A stretch of 64,000 nucleotides of DNA from Flavobacteriaceae bacterium (lineage in GTDB: Bacteria; Bacteroidota; Bacteroidia; Flavobacteriales; Flavobacteriaceae), in the NCBI GenBank assembly GCA_003443635.1, contig CP031964.1, forward strand, positions 962,321-1,026,320, read 5' to 3'. Below, in pieces: positions 54,015 through 63,925 of this stretch. The translations under genes were made by a program, and so were the position numbers. The first letter of the stretch is position 1, and each line of letters opens with the position of its first letter. The notes beneath the pieces are model-generated. The model was not told where the DNA came from. It did no database searches and worked only from the letters and a program-made list of their open reading frames with translations.

Positions 54015-54344
54015 TTATAGGTTGGTTTTTAATTGTATAAGCTGATTTTTTACACCTTCTAGCTTGCTAATAATTTCAAAATTATGAAGTGATTTTTTCT
54101 TTTCTTCCTTTAAATGAATTTTTGCACCTTCAAGTGTAAAACCACGTTCTTTAACTAGATGATAAATAAATTTTAAGTTCTTAATATCTTCAGGTGTAAA
54201 TTTTCGATTACCCTTAGCATTCTTTTTGGGTTTTAAAATATCAAATTCTTTTTCCCAAAATCGCAGTAAAGATGTATTGACGTTAAAAGCCTTGGCAACT
54301 TCGCCAATACTGTAATATAACTTTTCTGGGAGATTAATATGCAT
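54015..54344 (-). CDS. MerR-family transcriptional regulator
   Basis: 109 residues. The N-terminal MerR HTH is clear: YYSIGEVAKAFNVNTSLLRFWEKEF, PKKNAKGNRKFTPEDIKNLKFIYHLV, ERGFTLEGAKIHL. The C-terminal dimerisation part is short and no Cys or effector domain is seen, so it belongs to the small flavobacterial type. The ATG shares one base with the stop of the M23 peptidase gene (TAATG), so the two are translated together. Confidence 0.88.
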   Translation of the reverse strand: MHINLPEKLYYSIGEVAKAFNVNTSLLRFWEKEFDILKPKKNAKGNRKFTPEDIKNLKFIYHLVKERGFTLEGAKIHLKEEKKKSLHNFEIISKLEGVKNQLIQLKTNL

Positions 54345-55315
54345 TAGTCTAAAGATTGATTTTCTAATGAAGCTTTCTCTAATAATTTTGCAAATTCATC
54401 TGCTGATAGGTTTCCATAATAAAAATTAATAGGATTAATCCTGACTTTATCTTTAAAAATCTCGTAGTGAAGATGTGGCGCTTGCGAACGCCCAGTACTA
54501 CCTACAAAACCTATAACATCTCCTCGCTTAACCTTCTGATTTCTTTTAACATTATACTTGTATAAATGTGCATATAGACTTACGTAACCATAACCGTGAT
54601 CAATCCTGATATGCTTTCCATAACCAGTAGCACCAGCATCTGCTCTTTTAACAATACCATCTCCAGTAGCATAAACAGGAGTGCCTCTTGGTGCTGTAAA
54701 ATCCATTCCGTGATGAAATTTCCTAACTTTAGTAAATGGATCGGATCGATAACCATAACCAGATGCGATTCGAGTTAACTCTTCGTTAGTAACAGGTTGG
54801 ATTGCGGGAATAGTTTCTAGAAACTTCTCTTTATCTTCTGCTAATACAGCAATTTCGTCAAGAGATTTAGATTGTACAACAATTTGCTTTTGAATAATAT
54901 CTAAACGTTTGTTAGACTCTATAATTAATTGGGAGTTATCGTATCCTTCAAATTTTTTATAGCGATTAATACCTCCAAAACCAGCACGCCTTTGTTCTTT
55001 CGGAATTGGATTGGCTTCAAAATATAATCTGTAAATTGTATTGTCCCTTTCCTCAATATTAGCCAAAACAATTTCGGTCTCGTCTAATTTTTTATTGAGT
55101 AACTCAAACTGGAGTTTTACATTTTGCAATTCCCTTGTTAAAGCTTTTTCTTTTGGAGATTCAAAATATTGTCCAGCAATAAAAATAAATAAAAACCCAA
55201 ATAAAGCAGATCCTAATAAAAACATAGAAATATACTTGAAAGTAGTTCGTTTTTTACGAACAACTCTTCGGTATGATAAAGTTTCAGAATCGTAATAATA
55301 TTTTACCTTAGACAT
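54344..55315 (-). CDS. M23-family metallopeptidase with membrane anchor
   Basis: 323 residues. Cytosolic N-tail, membrane helix (TTFKYISMFLLGSALFGFLFIFIAG, about 24-48), a coiled coil (about 55-105: LQNVKLQFELLNKKLDETEIV), then the LytM/M23 domain: FHHGMDFTAPRGTPVYATGDG (first His and Asp ligands), IRIDHGYGYVSLYAHL (HxH region), PHLHYEIF. Zinc ligands appear complete, so it could cleave peptidoglycan cross-links, or be a divisome-type activator. It is divergent from alaS with a 207-base interval. Confidence 0.92.
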   Translation of the reverse strand: MSKVKYYYDSETLSYRRVVRKKRTTFKYISMFLLGSALFGFLFIFIAGQYFESPKEKALTRELQNVKLQFELLNKKLDETEIVLANIEERDNTIYRLYFEANPIPKEQRRAGFGGINRYKKFEGYDNSQLIIESNKRLDIIQKQIVVQSKSLDEIAVLAEDKEKFLETIPAIQPVTNEELTRIASGYGYRSDPFTKVRKFHHGMDFTAPRGTPVYATGDGIVKRADAGATGYGKHIRIDHGYGYVSLYAHLYKYNVKRNQKVKRGDVIGFVGSTGRSQAPHLHYEIFKDKVRINPINFYYGNLSADEFAKLLEKASLENQSLD

Positions 55316-55522
55316 AAGTTAAAAAATTCTATTTTTGCGAATAAATTCTACTCAAAACGAACTAGAATTAATCGACGATAATTAACAAATATAGAAATTG
55401 TTTCATATTTAAAACAATTTAAAAAAATAAGCTTATAAAAAGCGTACAAATATAACGAGTAAATAAGATAGTTATTTGTTGTTTTTGTGGTGTTTAAGTA
55501 AGTTTTAAATCAAATTTAACAA

Positions 55523-58153
55523 ATGAAGTCTCAGGAAATACGAACTAAGTTTTTAGAATTTTTTGAAAACAAAAAACACAGTATTGTGCCTTCTGCACCA
55601 ATGGTTCTTAAAGATGATCCAACTTTAATGTTTGTGAATTCTGGGATGGCTCCATTTAAAGAATTTTTTCTTGGTAATGCAGTACCAAAAAATAAAAGAT
55701 TAACAGATTCTCAAAAATGCTTACGTGTTTCAGGTAAACATAACGATTTAGAAGAAGTAGGGTATGATACTTACCATCATACACTTTTTGAAATGCTGGG
55801 AAATTGGAGTTTTGGAGATTATTTTAAAAAAGAAGCAATTTCTTGGGCTTGGGAACTTTTAACTGAAGTTTACGGAATAGATAAAGACAGACTTTATATC
55901 ACTATTTTTGAAGGAAGTGATGATGCAGATAATTTACCAATAGATCAAGAAGCTTTAGATTTTTGGAAAGAAATAATTCCTGAAGACCGTATTTTATTAG
56001 GTGATAAAAAAGATAATTTTTGGGAGATGGGAGAACAAGGACCTTGTGGACCTTGTAGTGAAATTCATGTAGATATTCGTAGTGACGAAGAACGAACAAA
56101 AGTTTCTGGTGCAGATTTAGTAAACCAAGATCACCCTCATGTGGTAGAAATCTGGAATTTAGTTTTTATGCAATACAATCGTAAGGCAGATAAATCTTTA
56201 GAAAATCTACCGGATAAGCATATAGATACTGGCATGGGGTTTGAACGTTTATGTATGGTATTACAAGGTGTACAATCTAATTACGATACAGATGTATTTA
56301 CTCCTCTTATTAGAGAAATAGAGACGATTACTAAAATGAAGTATGGTAAGCTTGAAGGTATTGATGTTGCAATACGTGTTATTGCAGATCATGTTCGAGC
56401 TGTTGCATTTTCTATTGCAGATGGTCAATTGCCAAGTAATACAGGTGCAGGATATGTGATTCGAAGAATTTTAAGGCGTGCCGTACGTTACGGGTTTACA
56501 TTTTTAGGTAAAAAAGAACCATTTATTTATAGATTAGTAGACGTGCTTTCTAAAAAAATGGGAGCAGCATTTCCTGAACTTAAAACTCAAAAACAACTTA
56601 TAGAAAATGTGATTAAAGAGGAAGAAACATCTTTTTTAAGAACTTTAGATCAAGGATTGTTGTTATTAGATAGAATAATAGAAACTACTAAGGATAAAGA
56701 AGTTTCAGGAAGAAAAGCTTTTGAACTATATGATACTTATGGATTTCCAATAGATTTAACAGCTTTAATTTTAAATGAAAAAGGTTTAACTCTAGATAAA
56801 GAAGGGTTTAAAGCCGAACTACAAAAACAAAAAGATCGTTCTAGAGCAGCTAGTGAAATGTCTACAGATGATTGGACAGTTTTAGTAGAAGATTCTGAAG
56901 AAGAGTTTGTTGGATACGATTCGTTAGAAGCAAATGTAAAACTAACTCGATATAGAAAAGTTGTTTCTAAAAAAGATGGAGAGTTATATCAGTTAGTTTT
57001 TAATGTGACACCTTTTTATGCTGAAGGAGGAGGACAAGTTGGAGATAAAGGGTATTTAGAAGTGCCAAATGGAGATGTGGTTTATATTTTAGATACTAAA
57101 AAAGAGAATAATGTGATTATTCATTTTTCTAAAAATTTACCAAAACACATTAACGAAACGTTTAAAGCTGTTGTAGATTCGAATCAGCGATTTAGAACTG
57201 AATGTAATCATACAGCAACACATTTATTACATCAGGCTTTACGAGAAATATTAGGGACACATGTAGAACAAAAAGGATCTGCAGTACATTCTAAATATTT
57301 ACGTTTTGATTTCTCACATTTCTCTAAAGTAACTACAGAACAGTTAAGAGATGTAGAGAATTTTGTTAACTCCCGTATAGCAGGAAAACTACCGTTACAA
57401 GAACACAGAAATGTACCAGTAGAAAAAGCTTTAAAAGATGGAGCAATGGCATTGTTTGGAGAAAAATATGGAGATTCAGTTCGTACTATTCGTTTTGGAC
57501 AATCAATAGAACTTTGTGGAGGAACACATGTGCAAAACACATCAGATATATGGCATTTTAAAATTAAATCAGAAAGCGCTGTTGCATCAGGAATACGACG
57601 TATTGAAGCTATTACTAACGATGCTGTTAAAGATTTTTATTTTGAAAATAATCGTTCGTTATTTGAAATTAAAGATCTATTAAATAATGCTAAAGACCCA
57701 GTTAAAGCAGTGTCTGACTTACAAGAAGAAAATACAGTATTAAGAAAGCAAATTGAAACGCTATTAAAAGATAAAGCTAAAGGTTTAAAAGGAAGCCTAA
57801 TAAATGAATTGAAAAATGTTAACGGAATAAAATTCTTAGCTAAGCAAATAGATTTAGATGCTACAGGAATTAAAGATGTAGCTTTCGAAATAGGAAATCA
57901 GCATAACAATGTGTTTTTATTATTTGGAGCAGAACAAGATGGAAAAGCATTATTGTCTTGTTATATTTCGAAAGAACTAGTAGTCGAGAAAAACCTTAAT
58001 GCTGGACAAATAGTAAGAGAATTAGGGAAGTATATTCAAGGTGGCGGTGGTGGTCAACCGTTTTTTGCTACTGCTGGAGGTAAAAACCCTAATGGGATCC
58101 AAGACGCTTTAGATAATGTAAAGCAATATATTCTACCAGAATGGAAATGGTGA
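55523..58153 (+). CDS. alaS: Alanyl-tRNA synthetase
   Basis: 876 residues, the standard size. Class II catalytic motifs near the N-terminus ([34 protein letters not shown]), the recognition and editing domain with the zinc site [13 protein letters not shown] and [12 protein letters not shown], then a DHHA1-type C-terminal domain ending [17 protein letters not shown]. It charges tRNA-Ala in translation. Downstream, a GSCFA gene starts 43 bases after the stop, probably in the same transcript. Confidence 0.97.
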   Translation: MKSQEIRTKFLEFFENKKHSIVPSAPMVLKDDPTLMFVNSGMAPFKEFFLGNAVPKNKRLTDSQKCLRVSGKHNDLEEVGYDTYHHTLFEMLGNWSFGDYFKKEAISWAWELLTEVYGIDKDRLYITIFEGSDDADNLPIDQEALDFWKEIIPEDRILLGDKKDNFWEMGEQGPCGPCSEIHVDIRSDEERTKVSGADLVNQDHPHVVEIWNLVFMQYNRKADKSLENLPDKHIDTGMGFERLCMVLQGVQSNYDTDVFTPLIREIETITKMKYGKLEGIDVAIRVIADHVRAVAFSIADGQLPSNTGAGYVIRRILRRAVRYGFTFLGKKEPFIYRLVDVLSKKMGAAFPELKTQKQLIENVIKEEETSFLRTLDQGLLLLDRIIETTKDKEVSGRKAFELYDTYGFPIDLTALILNEKGLTLDKEGFKAELQKQKDRSRAASEMSTDDWTVLVEDSEEEFVGYDSLEANVKLTRYRKVVSKKDGELYQLVFNVTPFYAEGGGQVGDKGYLEVPNGDVVYILDTKKENNVIIHFSKNLPKHINETFKAVVDSNQRFRTECNHTATHLLHQALREILGTHVEQKGSAVHSKYLRFDFSHFSKVTTEQLRDVENFVNSRIAGKLPLQEHRNVPVEKALKDGAMALFGEKYGDSVRTIRFGQSIELCGGTHVQNTSDIWHFKIKSESAVASGIRRIEAITNDAVKDFYFENNRSLFEIKDLLNNAKDPVKAVSDLQEENTVLRKQIETLLKDKAKGLKGSLINELKNVNGIKFLAKQIDLDATGIKDVAFEIGNQHNNVFLLFGAEQDGKALLSCYISKELVVEKNLNAGQIVRELGKYIQGGGGGQPFFATAGGKNPNGIQDALDNVKQYILPEWKW

Positions 58154-58196
58154 AATTTTAATAAATGGTGAATTAAAAAATAATATCTAATAAATT

Positions 58197-59147
58197 TTGA
58201 ACCTTCAAACACAAATCCCTTTAAAACCTGAGACCTATAATCCAATCGATTATAAATCTAAATTATTTTTATTGGGATCTTGTTTTGTTGAAAATATAGG
58301 AAATAAACTAAGTTATTTTAAGTTTCAAAACACTTTAAATCCTATTGGGATACTATTTCATCCAAAATCTATTGAAGCGTTAATTACTAATGCTATTAAT
58401 GAAAAAGAATATACAGAAGAAGATGTTTTTTTTCAAAATGAGCAATGGCATTGTTTTGATGCACATTCAAAACTAAGTAGTTCTTCAAAAGAAGATTTGT
58501 TAGATAGTTTAAATGCACAAATCAGGTTGACCAATCAACAGGTTAATGAATCTACCCATATCATAATCACATTAGGTACAGCTTGGATTTATCGTTTTAT
58601 TGAAACGGATACTTATGTTGCAAACTGTCATAAAGTACCTCAAAAAAAGTTTTTAAAAGAGCTGTTATCTGTTGACGAAATTGAAACTTCATTACAAGCA
58701 ATTATCAGTTTAATAAAAAGTATTAATTCTAAAGCTACTATTGTATTTACAGTATCCCCTATACGTCATATTAAAGATGGTTTTTTAGAGAACACACAGA
58801 GTAAAGCACATTTAATTTCTGCAATACATAAAATTGTTGAACCTCGAGAATTTTTACACTATTTTCCATCTTACGAAATCATGATGGACGAGTTAAGGGA
58901 CTATCGTTTTTATGCTGAAGATATGTTACATCCAAATACAACAGCGATTAACTACATTTGGAATAAATTTAAATGTGCATGGATTACTCCAGAAATTTAT
59001 AATACGATGGATGAAGTAGAAACAATTCAAAAAGGCTTATCTCACAAACCATTTAATCCAAATGCACCAGCACATCAACAATTTCTGCAGAATTTAGAAA
59101 ATAAAAAGAAATCGCTACAATCTAAACATGGTATTATATTTTATTAG
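58197..59147 (+). CDS. GSCFA domain protein
   Basis: 316 residues from a TTG start; no in-frame ATG is available upstream and the protein begins with the usual NLQTQIPLKPETYNPIDYKS. The name-giving motif LGSCFVENIG is at about 25-34, followed by NPIGILFHP, TLGTAWIYRF near 120-130, and VSPIRHIKDG near 190-199. The family is related to GDSL/SGNH hydrolases: the Ser of GSCFA, the Gly-Asn-like block and a late His (DMLHPNTTAINYIW) fit. Substrate unknown. Common in Bacteroidota next to alaS. Confidence 0.88.
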   Translation: MNLQTQIPLKPETYNPIDYKSKLFLLGSCFVENIGNKLSYFKFQNTLNPIGILFHPKSIEALITNAINEKEYTEEDVFFQNEQWHCFDAHSKLSSSSKEDLLDSLNAQIRLTNQQVNESTHIIITLGTAWIYRFIETDTYVANCHKVPQKKFLKELLSVDEIETSLQAIISLIKSINSKATIVFTVSPIRHIKDGFLENTQSKAHLISAIHKIVEPREFLHYFPSYEIMMDELRDYRFYAEDMLHPNTTAINYIWNKFKCAWITPEIYNTMDEVETIQKGLSHKPFNPNAPAHQQFLQNLENKKKSLQSKHGIIFY

Positions 59148-59305
59148 ATTAAATAATTTAAAAAAATGTAGTTCATCTTGAAAACGTAACATTTAATCTT
59201 TAATAATTGTAGTTTGTCGATGAATATAAATTATCAATTTTAAGGAGGCTACATTTTACCATTTTTAATGACCTTTTGTCGAAAAGAAATTGAGTTAAAA
59301 ATTAT

Positions 59306-59388
59306 ATCTCGTATATTCGAGATGCTATTAATCAATTATTATGAAAGCATCAAGGTTTAAAATTTACTAAAACTTGATGCTTTTTTTT
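59306..59388 (+). ncRNA. Two tandem hairpins ending in a strong terminator, possible small RNA 3' end
   Basis: A 6-base-pair hairpin (ATCTCG 59306-59311, CGAGAT 59318-59323) is followed by a strong terminator: AAAGCATCAAG (59344-59354) with CTTGATGCTTT (59373-59383) and a run of eight T residues from 59381. The terminator lies about 200 bases past the GSCFA stop, far for its own terminator, so either the mRNA has a long 3' end or the 240-base interval 59148-59389 encodes a small RNA. No clear promoter box is seen in the interval. The terminator itself is well supported; the sRNA is speculative. Confidence 0.45.
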
Positions 59389-59389
59389 G

Positions 59390-61135
59390 TTATTTTAAAA
59401 GTGCTATTCCACTATCAATTAAATGAGAAATCTCAGGACGATTAGATTTTAAATTTTCTAAATGTTTAGAAACTTCAGTTTTTAAGCCTTCAAAATTTGT
59501 GACTTGAATTAATTCAAAAATTTCTGTCACGAGTAACCAATCTTCTGAATGATTTTTTAATAAACTATTAAAAATAGTTTTGATCTCACTTTCTTCAATG
59601 TTTTTAGAATTTCTGATATTTCTAACAGTTTGATACAAATTTTCTAAAGCCAAAGTTTCAGCATCTTTTTCAATTTTTATCGTTTTAGATTTTGAAACGT
59701 GATATAAATTATCAAAAGACCTATAGTCGGCACTACCAGCGTAAGCAGATACAATGTTGCAACCTACAGCTAAATCAAAAGTACCATCTTCAGGGCTAAA
59801 TAAAACATCTCCTCTATAAGTTACTGTACAATCTTCAAACTGAATAAGAATTAATTTTCCATTAATATTTCTGATCCCTGTGATGTTTAACCCTTCAATA
59901 GTAATCCCGCTTTCATATTCAAAGGCAATACGCTTATTGTCATAAAAATTATAAGCCTTTAAATCGCGAGGCCCCATATCTTCAATTGCTAGATTAATAC
60001 CTTTTAATTTTCCAATAGGTGAACTAAACCCACTAGGATGAACTTCTGTACCATGACCAATAAGCTCTTTTTCGCGATTAGCCAAAGCTGTCGGGCCTTC
60101 AGTTTTAAAAAAGACAACATTGTTATCTTCGTCTTTAATCATTTTAGTAAAGACTCCAGAAATTTGTAAGCCGGTATTGAGTTCAATAGTTCCTATTTTT
60201 TTTGAATCTATGAGCTTTTGTAACCCTCTAAAACCACCTTTCCTAAGTGCCATAGAACCTGTAAATTCTTCTAAAACTTCCATTAAATAAGAGAAATCTG
60301 GAGTAACATATAATTGTGGTTGAGGTTTTGTAATATCAAACTCTTTATGGGCAGCATCTATAGAATAAGGTATTTTTTTTACTTTGTCAGACATACACCA
60401 AGTGCTCTCTCCTATGGAAGATAATAAGCCAGCACCATAAATTTTTGGATCTTTAACAGAACCAATCATTCCATATTCTACTGTCCACCAATGCAAATTT
60501 CTAATTTGCGCCATTTCAGAAAATGGCACTTTCTTATTTTGTAATTCGTTTACCAAAGCATCAGCTTCATCAATTTCTGTTTGAGTAGAATTAGGTGCTT
60601 CTTTAAGAATAGATAATTTACGAACAGCTTCGTACATATCGTTATCATGAGACGATAAAATGGCTTTGGCTCCAATTTCTCCAAAACGACGTAAATATTC
60701 TGCATAATCAGGGTTTGCAATAATAGGGGCGTGACCAGCGGCTTCATGAATAATGTCAGGAGCTGGAGTGTATTCTATATTCTCTAATTGACGAATGTCA
60801 CTAGCAATAACTAATACTTTATAAGCTTGGAACTCCATAAATGCATTTGGAGGTATAAACCCATCTACAGCAACAGCAGCCCAACCAATGTCTTTTAAAA
60901 TGCGATTCATTCCATACATACTAGGAATAGAATCAATAGAAATACCTGTTTTTTGCAAGCCATCAGAATATGAATAATGTGCAACTTGAGATAAATAATC
61001 AATGCTTTTACGCATTACATAACGCCATACTGCTTGATTTATGGGAGTGTAATCTTCGTATTGTTGAGGTTTTATAAATTGTTTTAAATGAGGTGGTAAT
61101 CTATCAATTAATGGATTGCTCTCTATTTGCTTCAT
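59390..61135 (-). CDS. Aromatic amino acid hydroxylase, long form with C-terminal extension
   Basis: 581 residues. The N-terminal half is a biopterin-dependent hydroxylase: FPPNAFME-like entry (about 94-101), PDIIHEAAGHAP with Fe ligands His130 and His135, and WWTVEYG with the third ligand Glu220. It hydroxylates phenylalanine (or tryptophan/tyrosine) with tetrahydropterin and O2. The remaining 300 residues, including a beta-rich block (SGVFTKMIKDEDNNVVFFKT, GLNITGIRNINGKLILI), are absent from short bacterial PhhA. It faces the TetR and phenylacetate genes, consistent with a shared aromatic-catabolism region. A -7 box TAGTTTTG lies just upstream. Confidence 0.88.
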   Translation of the reverse strand: MKQIESNPLIDRLPPHLKQFIKPQQYEDYTPINQAVWRYVMRKSIDYLSQVAHYSYSDGLQKTGISIDSIPSMYGMNRILKDIGWAAVAVDGFIPPNAFMEFQAYKVLVIASDIRQLENIEYTPAPDIIHEAAGHAPIIANPDYAEYLRRFGEIGAKAILSSHDNDMYEAVRKLSILKEAPNSTQTEIDEADALVNELQNKKVPFSEMAQIRNLHWWTVEYGMIGSVKDPKIYGAGLLSSIGESTWCMSDKVKKIPYSIDAAHKEFDITKPQPQLYVTPDFSYLMEVLEEFTGSMALRKGGFRGLQKLIDSKKIGTIELNTGLQISGVFTKMIKDEDNNVVFFKTEGPTALANREKELIGHGTEVHPSGFSSPIGKLKGINLAIEDMGPRDLKAYNFYDNKRIAFEYESGITIEGLNITGIRNINGKLILIQFEDCTVTYRGDVLFSPEDGTFDLAVGCNIVSAYAGSADYRSFDNLYHVSKSKTIKIEKDAETLALENLYQTVRNIRNSKNIEESEIKTIFNSLLKNHSEDWLLVTEIFELIQVTNFEGLKTEVSKHLENLKSNRPEISHLIDSGIALLK

Positions 61136-61154
61136 AATCTTATTTTCGTCAAGA

Positions 61155-61162
61155 CAAAACTA
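61155..61162 (-). promoter_or_regulatory. -7 promoter box of the hydroxylase gene
   Basis: On the minus strand TAGTTTTG (61162-61155) matches TAnnTTTG, 19 bases before the ATG of the hydroxylase. A 12-base inverted repeat GATACTTGTATC (61174-61185) lies next to it and could bind a repressor. Confidence 0.4.
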
Positions 61163-61213
61163 CTAAATATAGAGATACTTGTATCATTAATATTTATATT
61201 ATCTTCGTCAGCT

Positions 61214-61783
61214 ATGAAGCTAGAAACACGTAAAGACGAAATTATTAAAACTTCTGCAATCCTCTTTAAGGAAAAAGGATATAGTGCAGTAACAATGCGT
61301 GATATAGCTAAAACTATGGGCATTAAGGCATCTAGTTTATATAATCACATTAGTTCTAAACAAGAAATTTTAAAAGAGATTATTATTTCATTAGCAGAGC
61401 AATTTACTCAAGGTATGAGTGAGATACTAAATTCTAAAGAAACTAGCATCGAAAAATTAAAACATATAATAACTCTTCATGTTGCTATTGCTAGTAACAA
61501 TACAGATGGGATGGCATCTTTAAATAATGATTGGATGCATTTAGAAGGGCAATTGGATTATTATTTAAAATTACGTCATAATTATGAAGATAATTTTAGA
61601 CGTATTATTATTGAAGGAATAGATAATAACGAAATTGTTAATTCGAAACCAGATGTTATTCTTTTTTCAGTACTCTCTACACTACGTTCACTTTATCTTT
61701 GGATTCCTAAAAAAGAAGATTTGAACTCCGATGAACTTGCAGATAATTTAAGTAGAGTTCTTATAAATGGAATTAACAAATAA
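61214..61783 (+). CDS. TetR-family transcriptional regulator, PaaR-like by context
   Basis: 189 residues from the ATG at 61214; the longer frame upstream overlaps the divergent gene and adds a hydrophobic stretch without family support. The HTH is typical: RKDEIIKTSAILFKEKGYSAV, MRDIAKTMGIKASSLYNHISSKQEIL (about 5-50). The ligand domain has several helices, including RSLYLWIPKKEDL. It lies directly upstream of the phenylacetate genes (68 bases to paaE), with an inverted repeat between, so repression of the paa operon relieved by phenylacetyl-CoA is the likely role. Confidence 0.85.
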   Translation: MKLETRKDEIIKTSAILFKEKGYSAVTMRDIAKTMGIKASSLYNHISSKQEILKEIIISLAEQFTQGMSEILNSKETSIEKLKHIITLHVAIASNNTDGMASLNNDWMHLEGQLDYYLKLRHNYEDNFRRIIIEGIDNNEIVNSKPDVILFSVLSTLRSLYLWIPKKEDLNSDELADNLSRVLINGINK

Positions 61784-61791
61784 TTAGTAAA

Positions 61792-61831
61792 TAATTTTGT
61801 AAATTTGTTGACCAAACTAACAACTGTTAGT
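61792..61831 (+). promoter_or_regulatory. paa operon promoter and probable TetR operator
   Basis: Two -7-type boxes overlap in series: TAATTTTG (61792-61799) and TAAATTTG (61800-61807). Nine bases later ACTAAC (61816-61821) and GTTAGT (61826-61831) form a perfect inverted repeat with a 4-base centre, ending 20 bases before the paaE ATG. It is the only clear palindrome in the interval and sits where a TetR dimer would block transcription. Confidence 0.55.
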
Positions 61832-61851
61832 CTAAAAAATATAAAATAAAA

Positions 61852-62922
61852 ATGGCAGATTTTTATCCTATAAAAGTTGCAGATATATATAAAGAGACAA
61901 AGGATTGCTCTGTAATTTCTTTTGATATCCCTGAAAACCTTCAGAGTGAGTTTACGTTTAAACAAGGTCAATACTTAACACTACGTAAGCAGATTAACGA
62001 TGAAGATGTACGTCGCTCTTATTCACTATGCTCAAGTCCATTAGATAAACAATGGAAAGTAGCAGTAAAACAAATTCAAGGAGGTGTATTTTCAACATAT
62101 GTAAATACAGAGTTAAAACGTGGAGATATTTTGCAAATAATGCAACCTGAAGGTAATTTCTTTGTAGATATAAATGCTAAAGCTTCAAAAAATTATATAG
62201 CATTTGCAGCTGGTAGTGGTATTACACCAATGTTGTCTATTATAAAAACACACTTACTGGCAGAACCAGAAAGTACATTCAAATTATTTTATTTAAACCG
62301 TACTGTAAAATCAATTATCTTTAAAGAAGAAATAGAAATGCTTAAAAATCAGTTTTTTGGGCGTTTTCAAGTGTTTTATTTTCTAACTAAAGAGCAGCGC
62401 GATATACCATTTTTAAATGGTCGTTTTGATAAAGAAAAGCTAGAAGTGTTAACCAAAACATTTATAGATATCGAAGATACCGATCACTGTTTTATTTGTG
62501 GTCCACAAGAAATGATTTTCTTAATTCGTGATCATTTAGAAGAAACGGGTTTAGATAAAGATAAAATACATTATGAATTGTTCTTCTCAGGGAGTGATGC
62601 TTCTGATGCTCAAATTGCAGAAGTGTTAGAGCAAAAAGTAGAAGGTACAGAAGTGACAATTATTGATGGCGGAAAAGAGTTTCACTTTACTATGGATGAT
62701 GACTTTGATAATGTTTTAGATGGAGCTCTGGCTGCAGGTGCAGATTTACCTTATGCTTGTAAAGGTGGTGTATGTAGTACATGCAAATGTAAAATTGTAG
62801 AAGGCTCAGTAGAAATGAAAGTGAATTATGCTCTTGAAGAAAATGAAGTAAAACAGAATTTGGTATTAAGTTGTCAGGCTGTACCAACATCAGATAAAAT
62901 TATTGTTGATTTCGATGTCTAA
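61852..62922 (+). CDS. paaE: Phenylacetyl-CoA epoxidase reductase subunit
   Basis: 356 residues. Ferredoxin-NADP reductase fold with FAD motif RRSYSLCS (54-61) and the NAD(P)-binding AAGSGITPMLSI (about 118-129), then a C-terminal plant-type [2Fe-2S] domain with CKGGVCSTCKCK and a fourth Cys in LSCQAVP. It passes electrons from NADPH to the diiron centre of PaaA. First gene of the operon here, while in Escherichia coli paaE comes last of paaABCDE; the gene order is thus typical of Bacteroidota. Followed by paaA after 33 bases. Confidence 0.92.
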   Translation: MADFYPIKVADIYKETKDCSVISFDIPENLQSEFTFKQGQYLTLRKQINDEDVRRSYSLCSSPLDKQWKVAVKQIQGGVFSTYVNTELKRGDILQIMQPEGNFFVDINAKASKNYIAFAAGSGITPMLSIIKTHLLAEPESTFKLFYLNRTVKSIIFKEEIEMLKNQFFGRFQVFYFLTKEQRDIPFLNGRFDKEKLEVLTKTFIDIEDTDHCFICGPQEMIFLIRDHLEETGLDKDKIHYELFFSGSDASDAQIAEVLEQKVEGTEVTIIDGGKEFHFTMDDDFDNVLDGALAAGADLPYACKGGVCSTCKCKIVEGSVEMKVNYALEENEVKQNLVLSCQAVPTSDKIIVDFDV

Positions 62923-62955
62923 AGATTTATGTCTTTTGACCAAAACTTATAGATT

Positions 62956-63912
62956 ATGAGTGAAGAACAAATAAAAAACTTAGAACAACAATTTGAAGGG
63001 CGTATTGAACGTGATGAAAAAATTGAACCTAAGGATTGGATGCCAGAAAAATATCGTAAAACACATATTAGGCAAATCTCTCAACACGCTCATTCCGAAA
63101 TTATTGGAATGCTGCCTGAAGGAAATTGGATAACTCGTGCACCTTCTTTACGTCGTAAAGTAGCGTTGCTAGCTAAAGTACAAGATGAAGCAGGTCATGG
63201 ATTATATTTATATAGTGCGTGTGAAACTTTAGGAATCTCTCGCGATGAGTTATACGAGCAGTTACATACTGGTAAAGCAAAATATTCAAGTATTTTTAAT
63301 TATCCAACTGTGACATGGGCAGACATGGGAGCAATAGGTTGGTTAGTAGATGGTGCTGCCATTATTAATCAAGTACCATTATGCAGCACTTCTTATGGGC
63401 CTTATGCAAGGGCTATGATTCGTGTGTGTAAAGAAGAAAGTTTTCATCAGCGTCAAGGCTATGAAATTATGATAAAACTGGCTAACGGAACACCAGAACA
63501 AAAAGAGATGGCTCAAGATGCATTAAACCGTTGGTGGTGGCCTTCATTAATGATGCTTGGCCCTACAGATGCAGAATCTGTACACACAGAGCAATCAATG
63601 AAATGGAAATTAAAGCGTAAAACAAATGATGAGTTACGTCAGCAATTTATAGATCAAACAGTACCTCAAGCTGATTTGATTGGACTTACAATTCCAGATC
63701 CAGATTTAAAATGGAATGAAGAACGTCAGAGCTACGATTTTGGAGAGATTGACTGGGATGAATTCTGGCAAGTTGTAAAAGGTCATGGACCTTGTAATAA
63801 AGAACGTATGGACGCCAGAGTTAATGCTTGGAATAATGGCGAATGGGTAAGGGATGCTGCAATAGCTTATGCAGAAAAACAAGTAGATAAAAAACAAAAA
63901 CAAGCAGTTTAA
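62956..63912 (+). CDS. paaA: Phenylacetyl-CoA epoxidase catalytic subunit
   Basis: 318 residues, ferritin-like four-helix bundle with the diiron ligands in two E-x-x-H motifs: [14 protein letters not shown] near 74-87 and [15 protein letters not shown] near 158-172. It epoxidises the ring of phenylacetyl-CoA using O2. The acyl-CoA binding surface segments ([29 protein letters not shown]) are present. paaB follows after 13 bases and runs off the window. Confidence 0.95.
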   Translation: MSEEQIKNLEQQFEGRIERDEKIEPKDWMPEKYRKTHIRQISQHAHSEIIGMLPEGNWITRAPSLRRKVALLAKVQDEAGHGLYLYSACETLGISRDELYEQLHTGKAKYSSIFNYPTVTWADMGAIGWLVDGAAIINQVPLCSTSYGPYARAMIRVCKEESFHQRQGYEIMIKLANGTPEQKEMAQDALNRWWWPSLMMLGPTDAESVHTEQSMKWKLKRKTNDELRQQFIDQTVPQADLIGLTIPDPDLKWNEERQSYDFGEIDWDEFWQVVKGHGPCNKERMDARVNAWNNGEWVRDAAIAYAEKQVDKKQKQAV

Positions 63913-63925
63913 AGGAATTGGAAAT

